5,462 nucleotides of DNA, taken from the NCBI GenBank assembly GCA_028875085.1, contig JAPPFU010000120.1:1-5462 (forward strand), in the 5' to 3' direction. Each line of letters opens with the position of its first letter. Positions within the stretch are counted from its first letter, which is position 1. The position numbers and the translations under genes were made by a program. The notes beneath the pieces were generated by a model. That model searched no databases, was not told where the DNA came from, and saw nothing but the letters and a program-made list of their open reading frames with translations. The DNA is from Chloroflexota bacterium (GTDB lineage Bacteria > Chloroflexota > Dehalococcoidia > Lucifugimonadales > Australimonadaceae). Of this stretch, positions 1 through 5,118 are shown piece by piece.

Positions 1-783
1 ATGCAGGACTACATGGTGAAGTACGAGACGCCCATGGCCAACAACGTCGTCGTCGCCGGCATCGGCTGCTCCGGCAACCTCGTCCATCTGCTCGAGGGCG
101 AGCAGCCCTTCGGCTTCCACGGCATCCACGGGCGCGCGCTGCCCATCTCCCTCGGCGAGAAGATGGGCAACCCCGACCTGAACGTCGTAGTGGTGGCGGG
201 CGACGGCGACTTCCTCAGCATCGGCATGGAGCACATCGCGCCCCAAGCCGCCCGCAACCTCAACGTTACGACGGTGGTGATGGACAACGGCGTCTACGGC
301 CTGACGAAGGGGCAGTCCTCGCCCACCACCGAGGCGGAGGCCGTAACCAGCTCCACGCCCTACGGCAAGATGGAGGCGGCGGTCAATCCGCTCGAGCTCT
401 ACATGGCGCTCGGCGTCAGCTACGTCGCCTCCGGCTACTCGTCCAAGCCCCGCGACCTCGCCTCCTACATCCTCCAGGGCATGGAGCATCCGGGCTTCTC
501 CATTGTCCACGTTGCCTCGCCCTGCACGACCTACAACGACACCTACGCCCAGCTCAAGGGCAACCCCGCCCAGGGCGTCGAGCCGCTGGCGTGGGCGCTG
601 CCGGACGACCACGACCCCACCGACCGCGCCCAAGCGCAGCGCGTCGTCGAGCGCGGCGGCGTGCCGCTGGGCATCGTCTATCACGACACGACCCGCCCCG
701 CGTTCGAGGCGCGCGTCGCCGCCATCGCCGACCGAGGCGAAGGCAAGGACGTAGCGACGCTGCTCGGCGCCTTCGACCTGTAG
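1..783 (+). CDS. korB: 2-oxoacid:ferredoxin oxidoreductase, beta subunit (5' truncated by window)
   Basis: This is the thiamine-diphosphate-binding beta subunit of a 2-oxoacid (2-oxoglutarate or pyruvate type):ferredoxin oxidoreductase. In the cytoplasm, with the alpha subunit, it oxidatively decarboxylates a 2-oxoacid to acyl-CoA and reduces ferredoxin. Visible motifs, numbered from window base 1, are GIGCSG (20-25), FHGIHGRALP (39-48), and the ThDP/Mg motif from GDGD (67-70) to DNGVYGLTKGQ (95-105). The family's N-terminal WCPGCG cysteine motif is absent, and the ATG at base 1 aligns with an internal position. The real start therefore lies upstream of the window and about 20-40 residues are missing. 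The frame ends with TAG at 781-783. The alpha-subunit gene would be expected upstream. Substrate (2-oxoglutarate versus pyruvate or another 2-oxoacid) cannot be settled from this fragment, so the kor symbol is tentative. Confidence 0.9.
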   Translation: MQDYMVKYETPMANNVVVAGIGCSGNLVHLLEGEQPFGFHGIHGRALPISLGEKMGNPDLNVVVVAGDGDFLSIGMEHIAPQAARNLNVTTVVMDNGVYGLTKGQSSPTTEAEAVTSSTPYGKMEAAVNPLELYMALGVSYVASGYSSKPRDLASYILQGMEHPGFSIVHVASPCTTYNDTYAQLKGNPAQGVEPLAWALPDDHDPTDRAQAQRVVERGGVPLGIVYHDTTRPAFEARVAAIADRGEGKDVATLLGAFDL

Positions 784-849
784 AAAAGCGCGCCGTCGAT
801 TGGCGCAAACGCGCCGCTCTATGGCCTATGGCGACCCGGCGCGCTGTGG

Positions 850-855
850 GATACT
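850..855 (+). promoter_or_regulatory. -10-like hexamer for a possible leaderless transcript
   Basis: GATACT, preceded by TGG as in an extended -10, ends 6 nt before the lipoprotein ATG at 862. A start site at the usual 6-8 nt downstream would fall on or beside the ATG. No Shine-Dalgarno sequence is seen in the intervening CACGCT. No convincing -35 was found. The role is inferred from spacing only. Confidence 0.35.
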
Positions 856-861
856 CACGCT

Positions 862-1794
862 ATGCGCGGACTCCTGCTCCTCCTAGCGACGCTGACCGTC
901 ATGCTCGCGGTCGCCTGCGGTAGCGACCCGACGCCAACTCCGACGGCCACGCCGGAGCCGACCCCGACGCCCGCCCCAACCGCTACGCCGACCCCGGCGG
1001 CTCCGCCCGCATTCGAGGTGAACGCGGACACGCTGGGGCGCGACGTCATCGACCTCCTGACCGACGCCGAGGTTGACTGCATTCGCGAACGCTTGGGCGA
1101 AGCGGACTTCCAGCGATTGCTTGACGATCCCATCGTCGGCGGCAGCGCGGGAGACGCTGCGCTCCCCTACGAGTGCCTTGAGGAGGAGACGGCGATGGAG
1201 CTGGCGGTCGCCGTCGTATCGGCGCAGGCGGGAGGGCTGAGCGCCCAAAGCGAGGATTGCGTCCGGCGCCTCCTCCTCGGCGCCGATGGCGGCGCGAGCG
1301 CCCTTTTCGCAGCAGAGTCGAACAGCGACGCCGAGTCGATCGCCTTGACTCTCAACTTCATCCTATGCCTCACGGACGAGGAGGCAGAGGCGCTTGCCGA
1401 ACAACCAGAGGACTTCGAGGACTTCAACCCGTCCGCGCTCCGATGCGCGACCGAGCGGGTGAGCGTCGAGGAGTTGGCGCGCGTGTTCGGAGCCGCGGAC
1501 GGGGCGTTTCCTGCGATCTCGCCGGAGATGATCCAGGTATTCGCCGACTGCGGTTTTGGAGATGCGCCGGACGGTCCCCCGGGCGACGCCTTCACCTTGG
1601 AGCAACTCCAAGCGCTGGCCGCGGCGAACCCTTCCCTACAACCGCTGGTCGACTGCCTCGAAGAGAACGCAACCCCCGAGGCCATCGCGGAGTTCTTCGC
1701 CGGGCTGGCCGTGGCCCCTCCGGAGGGCGTTCTCGGGTGCCTCTTCGAGTACGGGCACCTGCTGGAAGAGGCGCTTCCTTCTAGCGGCGGGTAA
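862..1794 (+). CDS. Secreted lipoprotein with Thr-Pro stalk and four Cys-pair repeats, function unknown
   Basis: A 310-aa protein with a lipoprotein signal peptide: short basic start (MRG), hydrophobic core to about residue 17, and a somewhat degenerate lipobox ending in Cys19 (LAVAC-GSD). It should be lipid-anchored on the outer face of the cytoplasmic membrane. Residues 23-49 are a low-complexity Thr/Pro/Ala stalk. The rest (about 50-310) is acidic and predicted helical, with eight cysteines at 73, 105, 133, 169, 195, 230, 265 and 293. These fall into four units of roughly 60-70 residues with Cys 28-36 apart; several units open with a D-C-hydrophobic-R/E pattern, such as VDCIRERLG and EDCVRRLLLG. 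This suggests tandem helical repeats, each closed by a disulfide. No enzyme motif is recognised. The start at 862 is chosen because the signal peptide begins there. It stands 78 bp after korB, on the same strand, with its own promoter-like element. I recall similar stalked lipoproteins in Chloroflexota, but no named family is claimed. Confidence 0.85.
   Translation: MRGLLLLLATLTVMLAVACGSDPTPTPTATPEPTPTPAPTATPTPAAPPAFEVNADTLGRDVIDLLTDAEVDCIRERLGEADFQRLLDDPIVGGSAGDAALPYECLEEETAMELAVAVVSAQAGGLSAQSEDCVRRLLLGADGGASALFAAESNSDAESIALTLNFILCLTDEEAEALAEQPEDFEDFNPSALRCATERVSVEELARVFGAADGAFPAISPEMIQVFADCGFGDAPDGPPGDAFTLEQLQALAAANPSLQPLVDCLEENATPEAIAEFFAGLAVAPPEGVLGCLFEYGHLLEEALPSSGG
925..1008 (+). repeat. 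Low-complexity Thr-Pro coding repeat
   Basis: Alternating ACN/CCN codons encode the TP-rich stalk between the lipidated Cys19 and the folded domain. Codons vary (ACG, ACC, ACT; CCG, CCC, CCA), so it is a protein-level repeat rather than a simple DNA microsatellite. It probably acts as an extended spacer from the membrane. Confidence 0.8.
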
Positions 1795-1851
1795 AGCCGC
1801 CGCATCGGCGCCCCTGCCGAACCACCCCACTCCCACGCTTCTCCACCGGCT

Positions 1852-1880
1852 CCCCCGCGCAAGCGGGGGCCTTGCTTCGA
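1852..1880 (+). terminator. Hairpin with GCAA tetraloop, likely terminator of the lipoprotein gene
   Basis: A perfect 7-bp G+C stem, CCCCCGC (1852-1858) with GCGGGGG (1863-1869), is closed by a GNRA loop, GCAA. A moderately T-rich tail (CCTTGCTTCGATT) follows. It lies 57 bp after the lipoprotein stop. The tail is not a clean U-run, so efficiency is uncertain. Confidence 0.5.
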
Positions 1881-1894
1881 TTCCAGCGGGGTGT

Positions 1895-1919
1895 GCCGAG
1901 GGGCGGCCAGCCCCTCGGC
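1895..1919. repeat. Perfect 10-bp inverted repeat
   Basis: GCCGAGGGGC (1895-1904) and GCCCCTCGGC (1910-1919) are exact reverse complements around a 5-nt spacer. It has no T-tract after it, so it is not a canonical terminator. It is the middle of three hairpins in this intergenic region. Confidence 0.7.
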
Positions 1920-1926
1920 TGGGGGC

Positions 1927-1955
1927 GTGGGGGTATCCCCCACAAAAAGGCTTTT
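1927..1955. repeat. Hairpin followed by A-run and T-run
   Basis: GTGGGGG (1927-1933) pairs with CCCCCAC (1937-1943) over a 3-nt TAT loop. Immediately after comes a small A/T inverted repeat, AAAAG-G-CTTTT (1945-1955). It could be a terminator isolating the tRNA gene or part of a dispersed repeat element; neither can be decided here. Confidence 0.6.
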
Positions 1956-1966
1956 CCTATCTTCTT

Positions 1967-1985
1967 GGGGGTGGGTGGGGTGGGG
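1967..1985 (+). other. G-quadruplex motif with single-base loops
   Basis: Four runs of three to five G (1967-1971, 1973-1975, 1977-1980, 1982-1985) are separated by single T bases. This fits the strict G3+N1-7 rule with the shortest loops, which are known to give very stable parallel quadruplexes. It ends 61 bp before the tRNA-Ser gene. Confidence 0.7.
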
Positions 1986-2046
1986 AGGAGTAGGTACGCA
2001 TCTAAAGCCGGACAGGCTAGACTGAGGCGGGCGGGTCTGCGCCTTC

Positions 2047-2136
2047 GGAGGGATGGCAGAGTGGTCTATTGCGGCGGTCTTGAAAACCGCTATGTCCCCG
2101 AGGACATCGTGGGTTCGAATCCCACTCCCTCCGCCA
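2047..2136 (+). tRNA. tRNA-Ser (anticodon TGA)
   Basis: A complete class II tRNA. The acceptor stem is GGAGGGA (2047-2053) with TCCCTCC (2126-2132), then discriminator G2133 and an encoded CCA (2134-2136). The D stem is GCA (2056-2058) with TGC (2070-2072). The anticodon stem is GCGGT (2074-2078) with ACCGC (2086-2090), and the loop CTTGAAA places the anticodon TGA at 2081-2083. A long variable arm (about 2091-2108), which can fold as TGTCC/GGACA, is the serine-type signature. The T arm is GTGGG-TTCGAAT-CCCAC (2109-2125). It reads UCN serine codons. A weak -10-like TAGACT lies at 2018-2023 without a good -35. The integrase gene beginning 181 bp downstream marks this tRNA as the likely insertion target of the element. 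Confidence 0.97.
2109..2136 (+). other. Probable attachment site (attL) in the tRNA-Ser 3' end
   Basis: P4-type integrases usually recombine within a tRNA gene, and the element carries a copy of the tRNA 3' part that restores the gene. Here the T arm and 3' acceptor strand sit directly beside an integrase gene reading away from the tRNA. The exact core is inferred. No second copy of this segment occurs in the window, so attR must be beyond the right edge. Confidence 0.5.
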
Positions 2137-2251
2137 CCCCATACGATATCAGGCCTTCCCGCACGGTCTCTATCAATCCTCCTAGCGTCTTGTTAGACTG
2201 CTTCACTGACTTCAAGCCGTGCCTCATGGCGTCCTAGCGCACACCATTGAT

Positions 2252-2308
2252 TCCCTTGCCATCCCACACATGGCGTGGTATAAAATGTGGGATAGAACGG
2301 GCAAGGGA
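2252..2308. repeat. Nested inverted repeat around the integrase promoter
   Basis: The outer arms are TCCCTTGCC (2252-2260) and GGCAAGGGA (2300-2308); the inner arms are ATCCCACA (2261-2268) and TGTGGGAT (2286-2293). Both pairs are perfect. The left arms are contiguous (17 nt), while the right arms are separated by 6 nt. The inner arms flank the -10 box, so this may be an operator, or an arm-type site for the integrase or AlpA protein. The right outer arm includes most of the integrase Shine-Dalgarno sequence. Confidence 0.7.
2256..2284 (+). promoter_or_regulatory. Sigma70-like promoter of the integrase gene
   Basis: The -35 box TTGCCA (2256-2261) and the -10 box TATAAA (2279-2284) each differ from consensus by one base, with an ideal 17-bp spacer. 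The predicted start near 2291 gives a leader of about 27 nt before the ATG at 2318. Upstream in-frame ATGs are therefore outside the transcript. Confidence 0.75.
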
Positions 2309-2310
2309 GG
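2305..2310 (+). promoter_or_regulatory. Shine-Dalgarno site deciding the integrase start
   Basis: GGGAGG lies 7 nt before the ATG at 2318. No comparable site precedes the upstream in-frame ATG at 2219. Confidence 0.75.
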
Positions 2311-2317
2311 CAGCGCG

Positions 2318-3484
2318 ATGGGCGCCCGGTTGGACACAGCGGTAGCAGTTCGTAACGTAAAGGCGCCGGGGCGGCACCCCGTTGGGCAGACCCTCTACCT
2401 GATGGTGTGGCCGTCGGGAAGGAAGACCTGGGTGCAGCGGCTCACCGTCGAGGGAAGCCGCAAGGACCTCGGACTGGGGCCCTATCCGGCAGTGTCGCTC
2501 GCCCAGGCCCGCAGCATCGCGCAAGACAACCTCGCTGTGGCGAAGTCCGGCGGCAACCCGCTCAAGGCGAAGCAGGCCGAGGCAATGCCCTCATCGGTCC
2601 CAACCTTTGAGGCGTTGGCGCGCCGGCACATCGCCGAGCATCTCGGCTCGTGGCGGAACGCCAAGCATGGAGCGCAGTGGCGCTCCACGCTTGAGACCTA
2701 CGCATTCCCGCTCCTGGGCACCCTCGAAGTGAATCAGATCACGCGCAGGCACGTCTTCGATGTGCTATCGCCCATCTGGACCGCCAAGCCGGAGACGGCG
2801 CGCCGCGTGCGGCAGCGCATCCGCGCCGTCATGGATCGGGCGGCCGCGTTGGACTACATCGACTTCAACCCGGCAGGCGATGCCATCAACGCCGCGCTGG
2901 CCAAGCAGCCTCGCATCAAGCGCCACCACCGCGCGTTGCCCTACCGGCAACTGCCTGCGGCGCTCCAGGCCGTTCGGGCGTCGACTGCGAACGGGCCGGT
3001 GAAGTTGGCGTTTGAGCTCTTGGCGCTCACCGCCTGCCGTTCCGGCGAGGTGCGTGGGATGGCGTGGGATGAAGTGGACTTGCGGGAGGCCGTGTGGACG
3101 ATTCCGGCGGAGAGGATGAAGGCAGGCCGCCCCCACCGCGTTCCGCTATCGCCGAGGGCTCTTGCGGTCCTGGAGGAAGCCCGCCGCGTGAGCAATGACG
3201 GGGGCATCGTCTTTCCCGCAGCCCAAAGCGGTGCAACCCTGTCAGACATGGCGTTCACTCAGGTGCTACGCCGGTTGGGCCTCGACTTCGTTCCGCTTGG
3301 CATGCGCTCCTGCTTCAGAGTGTGGGCGGCGGTGCAGACCAACGCACGGCACGATGTGGTGGAGAGGTCGCTGGCGCACGAAGTGGGCAATGCGACCGAG
3401 GCGGCCTACTTCCGTTCCGACCTCTTCGAGCTGCGCCGCACGCTGATGGAAGAATGGGGCCGGTTCCTAGGAGGCGTTGTCTAG
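2318..3484 (+). CDS. Tyrosine recombinase/integrase, P4 family (HxxR motif reads LxxR)
   Basis: A 388-aa site-specific recombinase that would insert and excise the element at the adjacent tRNA. Three domains are visible: an N-terminal arm-binding (DUF4102-type) domain, about 3-85, with LYLMVWPSGRKTW and LGLGPYPAVSLAQAR; a SAM-like core-binding domain, about 97-186; and a catalytic domain, about 205-380. Catalytic residues, numbered from Met at 2318, are Arg241 (TACRSGEVRG), Lys268 (ERMKAGRPHRVPLS), Arg330, His354 (LAHEVGN) and the nucleophile Tyr364 (EAAYFRSDLFE). The His of the HxxR box, normally in a VHGFR-like context, is replaced by Leu327 (PLGMR). The length is typical for the family and the frame is intact. 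The frame stays open upstream to an ATG at 2219, but the promoter, Shine-Dalgarno site and the domain's usual N-terminus support 2318. It converges with the minus-strand cluster. Whether it is fully active is uncertain. Confidence 0.93.
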   Translation: MGARLDTAVAVRNVKAPGRHPVGQTLYLMVWPSGRKTWVQRLTVEGSRKDLGLGPYPAVSLAQARSIAQDNLAVAKSGGNPLKAKQAEAMPSSVPTFEALARRHIAEHLGSWRNAKHGAQWRSTLETYAFPLLGTLEVNQITRRHVFDVLSPIWTAKPETARRVRQRIRAVMDRAAALDYIDFNPAGDAINAALAKQPRIKRHHRALPYRQLPAALQAVRASTANGPVKLAFELLALTACRSGEVRGMAWDEVDLREAVWTIPAERMKAGRPHRVPLSPRALAVLEEARRVSNDGGIVFPAAQSGATLSDMAFTQVLRRLGLDFVPLGMRSCFRVWAAVQTNARHDVVERSLAHEVGNATEAAYFRSDLFELRRTLMEEWGRFLGGVV

Positions 3485-3609
3485 CATCGCCCCTCTTGGG
3501 GGTTATCCCCTCGGCATGACCCTCGACGATTTCAAGCGCACCGGCTAGGGGCGACAAGCAGCAGACCTGACAGCGGATGCCAGTCGATGCGGCAGCGCGC
3601 GGACTATCT

Positions 3610-3656
3610 GAGCGGGTAGGCGCAACGGCATCGGGAGTGCCAGTGGCCACCCGCTC
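3610..3656. repeat. Long imperfect hairpin between convergent genes
   Basis: GAGCGGGT (3610-3617) pairs with ACCCGCTC (3649-3656). After a bulged A the stem continues with GGC (3619-3621) and GCC (3646-3648), then an inner GGCA (3627-3630)/TGCC (3638-3641) stem. It sits in the 196-bp gap between the stops of the integrase and the AlpA gene. There is no T-tract on either side, so it is at best an atypical bidirectional terminator. The remainder of the gap shows no gene. Confidence 0.55.
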
Positions 3657-3664
3657 CACGAACA

Positions 3665-3680
3665 GGTGCGGCCAGGCACC
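3665..3680 (-). terminator. Short hairpin abutting the AlpA stop codon
   Basis: GGTGC (3665-3669) and GCACC (3676-3680) form a 5-bp stem directly after the TAG stop on the minus strand (3681-3683). There is no U-run, so a terminator role is only a guess. Confidence 0.25.
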
Positions 3681-3914
3681 CTAGTTGCCCGCTAGCGGCC
3701 GTGAGCGCATCCAGTCCGCGATGGCGCTTGACGGCCATCTGACGGCATTGGGGCCAACCCTCACGGGGCGCGGGAACTGCCCGCCCTCTATGAGCCGATA
3801 GATCGACGACCGGCTCAATCCTGTGATCTCTTCGACCTGCCGCCGTCTGAGGAACCGTTCACCTATGACCTCTGCTGCATCGGGAGCGGCCTGCGCTTCA
3901 GTCCATTGGCTCAT
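3681..3914 (-). CDS. AlpA-family excisionase / transcriptional regulator
   Basis: A 77-aa small DNA-binding protein. Residues from about 20 match the AlpA pattern of a MerR-like winged helix: RFLRRRQVEEITGLSRSSIY is the helix-turn-helix, followed by RLIEGGQFPRPVRVG (wing) and VRWPSSAIADWMRSR (C-terminal helix). The family acts on P4-like elements as an excision factor or as an activator of the integrase gene. The frame is open upstream to 4412, but that part is low-complexity Ser/Pro/Arg shadow of the neighbouring gene. The start at 3914 gives the usual family length and has AGGTGG 5 nt before the ATG. It lies 238 bp downstream of the 315-aa gene, so it may have its own promoter, although none is convincing. 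A 16-bp palindrome stands 26 bp upstream. It is convergent with the integrase. Confidence 0.88.
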   Translation of the reverse strand: MSQWTEAQAAPDAAEVIGERFLRRRQVEEITGLSRSSIYRLIEGGQFPRPVRVGPNAVRWPSSAIADWMRSRPLAGN

Positions 3915-3940
3915 AGTCACCACCTGCCTGCTCGGTTCGA

Positions 3941-3956
3941 GGGCGTCGCGACGCCC
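3941..3956. promoter_or_regulatory. Perfect 16-bp palindrome upstream of the AlpA gene
   Basis: GGGCGTCG followed by its exact reverse complement CGACGCCC, with no spacer, centred about 35 bp before the AlpA start codon. The position fits an operator in the leader, possibly autoregulatory. The rest of the 3915-4152 gap holds no gene I can support and only a weak promoter-like pair (TTCAGA/TTAGTT, minus strand, about 4027-3999). Confidence 0.5.
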
Positions 3957-4152
3957 AGGTGGCGCCATTCTTGAGCGGTAGGTTCGCCACGTGTGGGTAA
4001 CTAAATCAGATGATGGGAATGTCTGAAGGCCGGTTGGACTGCGCGCGCTTGAAAGCGTCTCCAGCATCCGCGTTGGGTATGGCGGGGAGCGGACTGACCA
4101 CGGGCAGCGTTGCGCCCGGACGAACATCAACAGTGCGTGAGCGGCGTTCGGC

Positions 4153-5100
4153 TCAGTGCTCGGAGGCTGGTGAAGAGTGGAACGGGCCGGTGCGTTGAGC
4201 GATGGCCTTGGAGTGCTCCCGCAGTATGGGCGCGAAGTGCGGCGTCCAGATGCGGTGTTTCCAGATGCGCTCGGCGGTGTCTTCTGAGACACCCACAATC
4301 TCGGCCGCGATGCGGCAGCCGGAGAAGTCCCTCCCCCTCGGCGGTATCCCAAGCCTGTCCAGGAGCTTGATGACAAGCTGGATCTGGAGGTCGCGCACGG
4401 GGTGGATGGCAATGCGTTGCCGGCCTCTGGAGATCCGCTTCATGGAAGGAGGCTGGCGCTCACCGGCGGCGATTTGCTGCCGCCACTCCGCAATTTCGCA
4501 AGGGATGGGCATGCCCCGGCGGTTGAACTCCTCGAAGCTGAACTCGAGGGCGTCGAAGTAGGTCCGGTTGCCCGATGACCGCCTGACATAATCGCTCAAT
4601 GTGGCGGAGGAGCATTCGGTGAAGGGAGGCATGTGGTGCTCCGCTAGCCTTGCCGCGACGGCTTCGGCTTCCTGACTGAAGCTGAACTGGCTCTTCTTCA
4701 CGACGCCGCCCAGTATCGGCCTGGCAATCTGCCTGCCCTCTTTTTGGTCGGGCAGGCGCCTTTGGTTGGGCGTGCCGCATTTCGCCCTTCGCCGCTTGGC
4801 GCGCCTAACGAGGCTGGTAAGCAGATCGCACTGAGGAAAGCCTCGCCACCACTCCAACACTACCTCCTGCGTGAGGGTCAGCAGCATCGTGTCGGCCTCT
4901 TCTCTGCCTTTGCGCACCCTCGGGTTACGCCAGCGTTCCAGCGCCTCGTCCAAGCCGGGGGCGCCTAGCGCGAAGGCCTGGGGATCGGAAGCGACTGCTT
5001 CGATGAAGTCCAAGTGCATGTCCATGACCCAGCGGATCAGCTTGGCCACGTCGCCGAAGCTGATCTGCGAGGATCCTGCCTGTTCTTTCTTCTTCGCCAT
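4153..5100 (-). CDS. Hypothetical protein, 315 aa, possible C-terminal helix-turn-helix
   Basis: I do not recognise a family. The start at 5100 is well supported: AAGGAG (5115-5110) lies 9 nt before the ATG. The N-terminus is charged and hydrophilic (MAKKKEQAG), followed by probable helices (about 16-95). A basic patch at 99-108 (RRAKRRRAKCG) could touch nucleic acid. The middle (about 140-215) is mixed, with YFDALEFSFEEFNRRGMPIP. Near the C-terminus, 261-283 (GCRIAAEIVGVSEDTAERIW and on to KHR) looks like a helix-turn-helix in which a host-specificity or replication-type regulator would bind DNA. There is no signal peptide, membrane segment or catalytic motif. It begins 18 bp after the stop of the E1-like gene, so the two are very likely one operon. 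A DNA-binding or partner role for the E1-like enzyme is inference only. Confidence 0.8.
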   Translation of the reverse strand: MAKKKEQAGSSQISFGDVAKLIRWVMDMHLDFIEAVASDPQAFALGAPGLDEALERWRNPRVRKGREEADTMLLTLTQEVVLEWWRGFPQCDLLTSLVRRAKRRRAKCGTPNQRRLPDQKEGRQIARPILGGVVKKSQFSFSQEAEAVAARLAEHHMPPFTECSSATLSDYVRRSSGNRTYFDALEFSFEEFNRRGMPIPCEIAEWRQQIAAGERQPPSMKRISRGRQRIAIHPVRDLQIQLVIKLLDRLGIPPRGRDFSGCRIAAEIVGVSEDTAERIWKHRIWTPHFAPILREHSKAIAQRTGPFHSSPASEH

Positions 5101-5118
5101 ACCGCGTTACTCCTTGGG

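Noticed and set aside
925..1008. Thr-Pro coding repeat as a CRISPR or DNA satellite
   Set aside because: Units are two codons with variable third bases and no spacers; it is a protein stalk.
1167..1943. 258-aa open frame on the minus strand across the lipoprotein gene
   Set aside because: Low-complexity Ser/Ala/Arg composition in the shadow of a gene with a clear signal peptide and cysteine pattern.
1872..2237. Plus-strand open frame running through the tRNA gene
   Set aside because: It translates terminator-like hairpins, the G-rich run and the tRNA itself; there is no protein signature.
2219..2317. N-terminal extension of the integrase to the ATG at 2219
   Set aside because: It would start upstream of the strong promoter at 2256-2284, has no ribosome site, and the added residues do not match the usual integrase N-terminus.
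3516..3548. Ten-codon open frame after the integrase
   Set aside because: No ribosome site and no recognisable peptide; expected by chance.
3915..4412. Long upstream extension of the AlpA reading frame, overlapping the 315-aa gene
   Set aside because: The extra residues are low-complexity Ser/Pro/Arg typical of an antisense-frame shadow, and the start at 3914 has a ribosome site and gives the normal family length.
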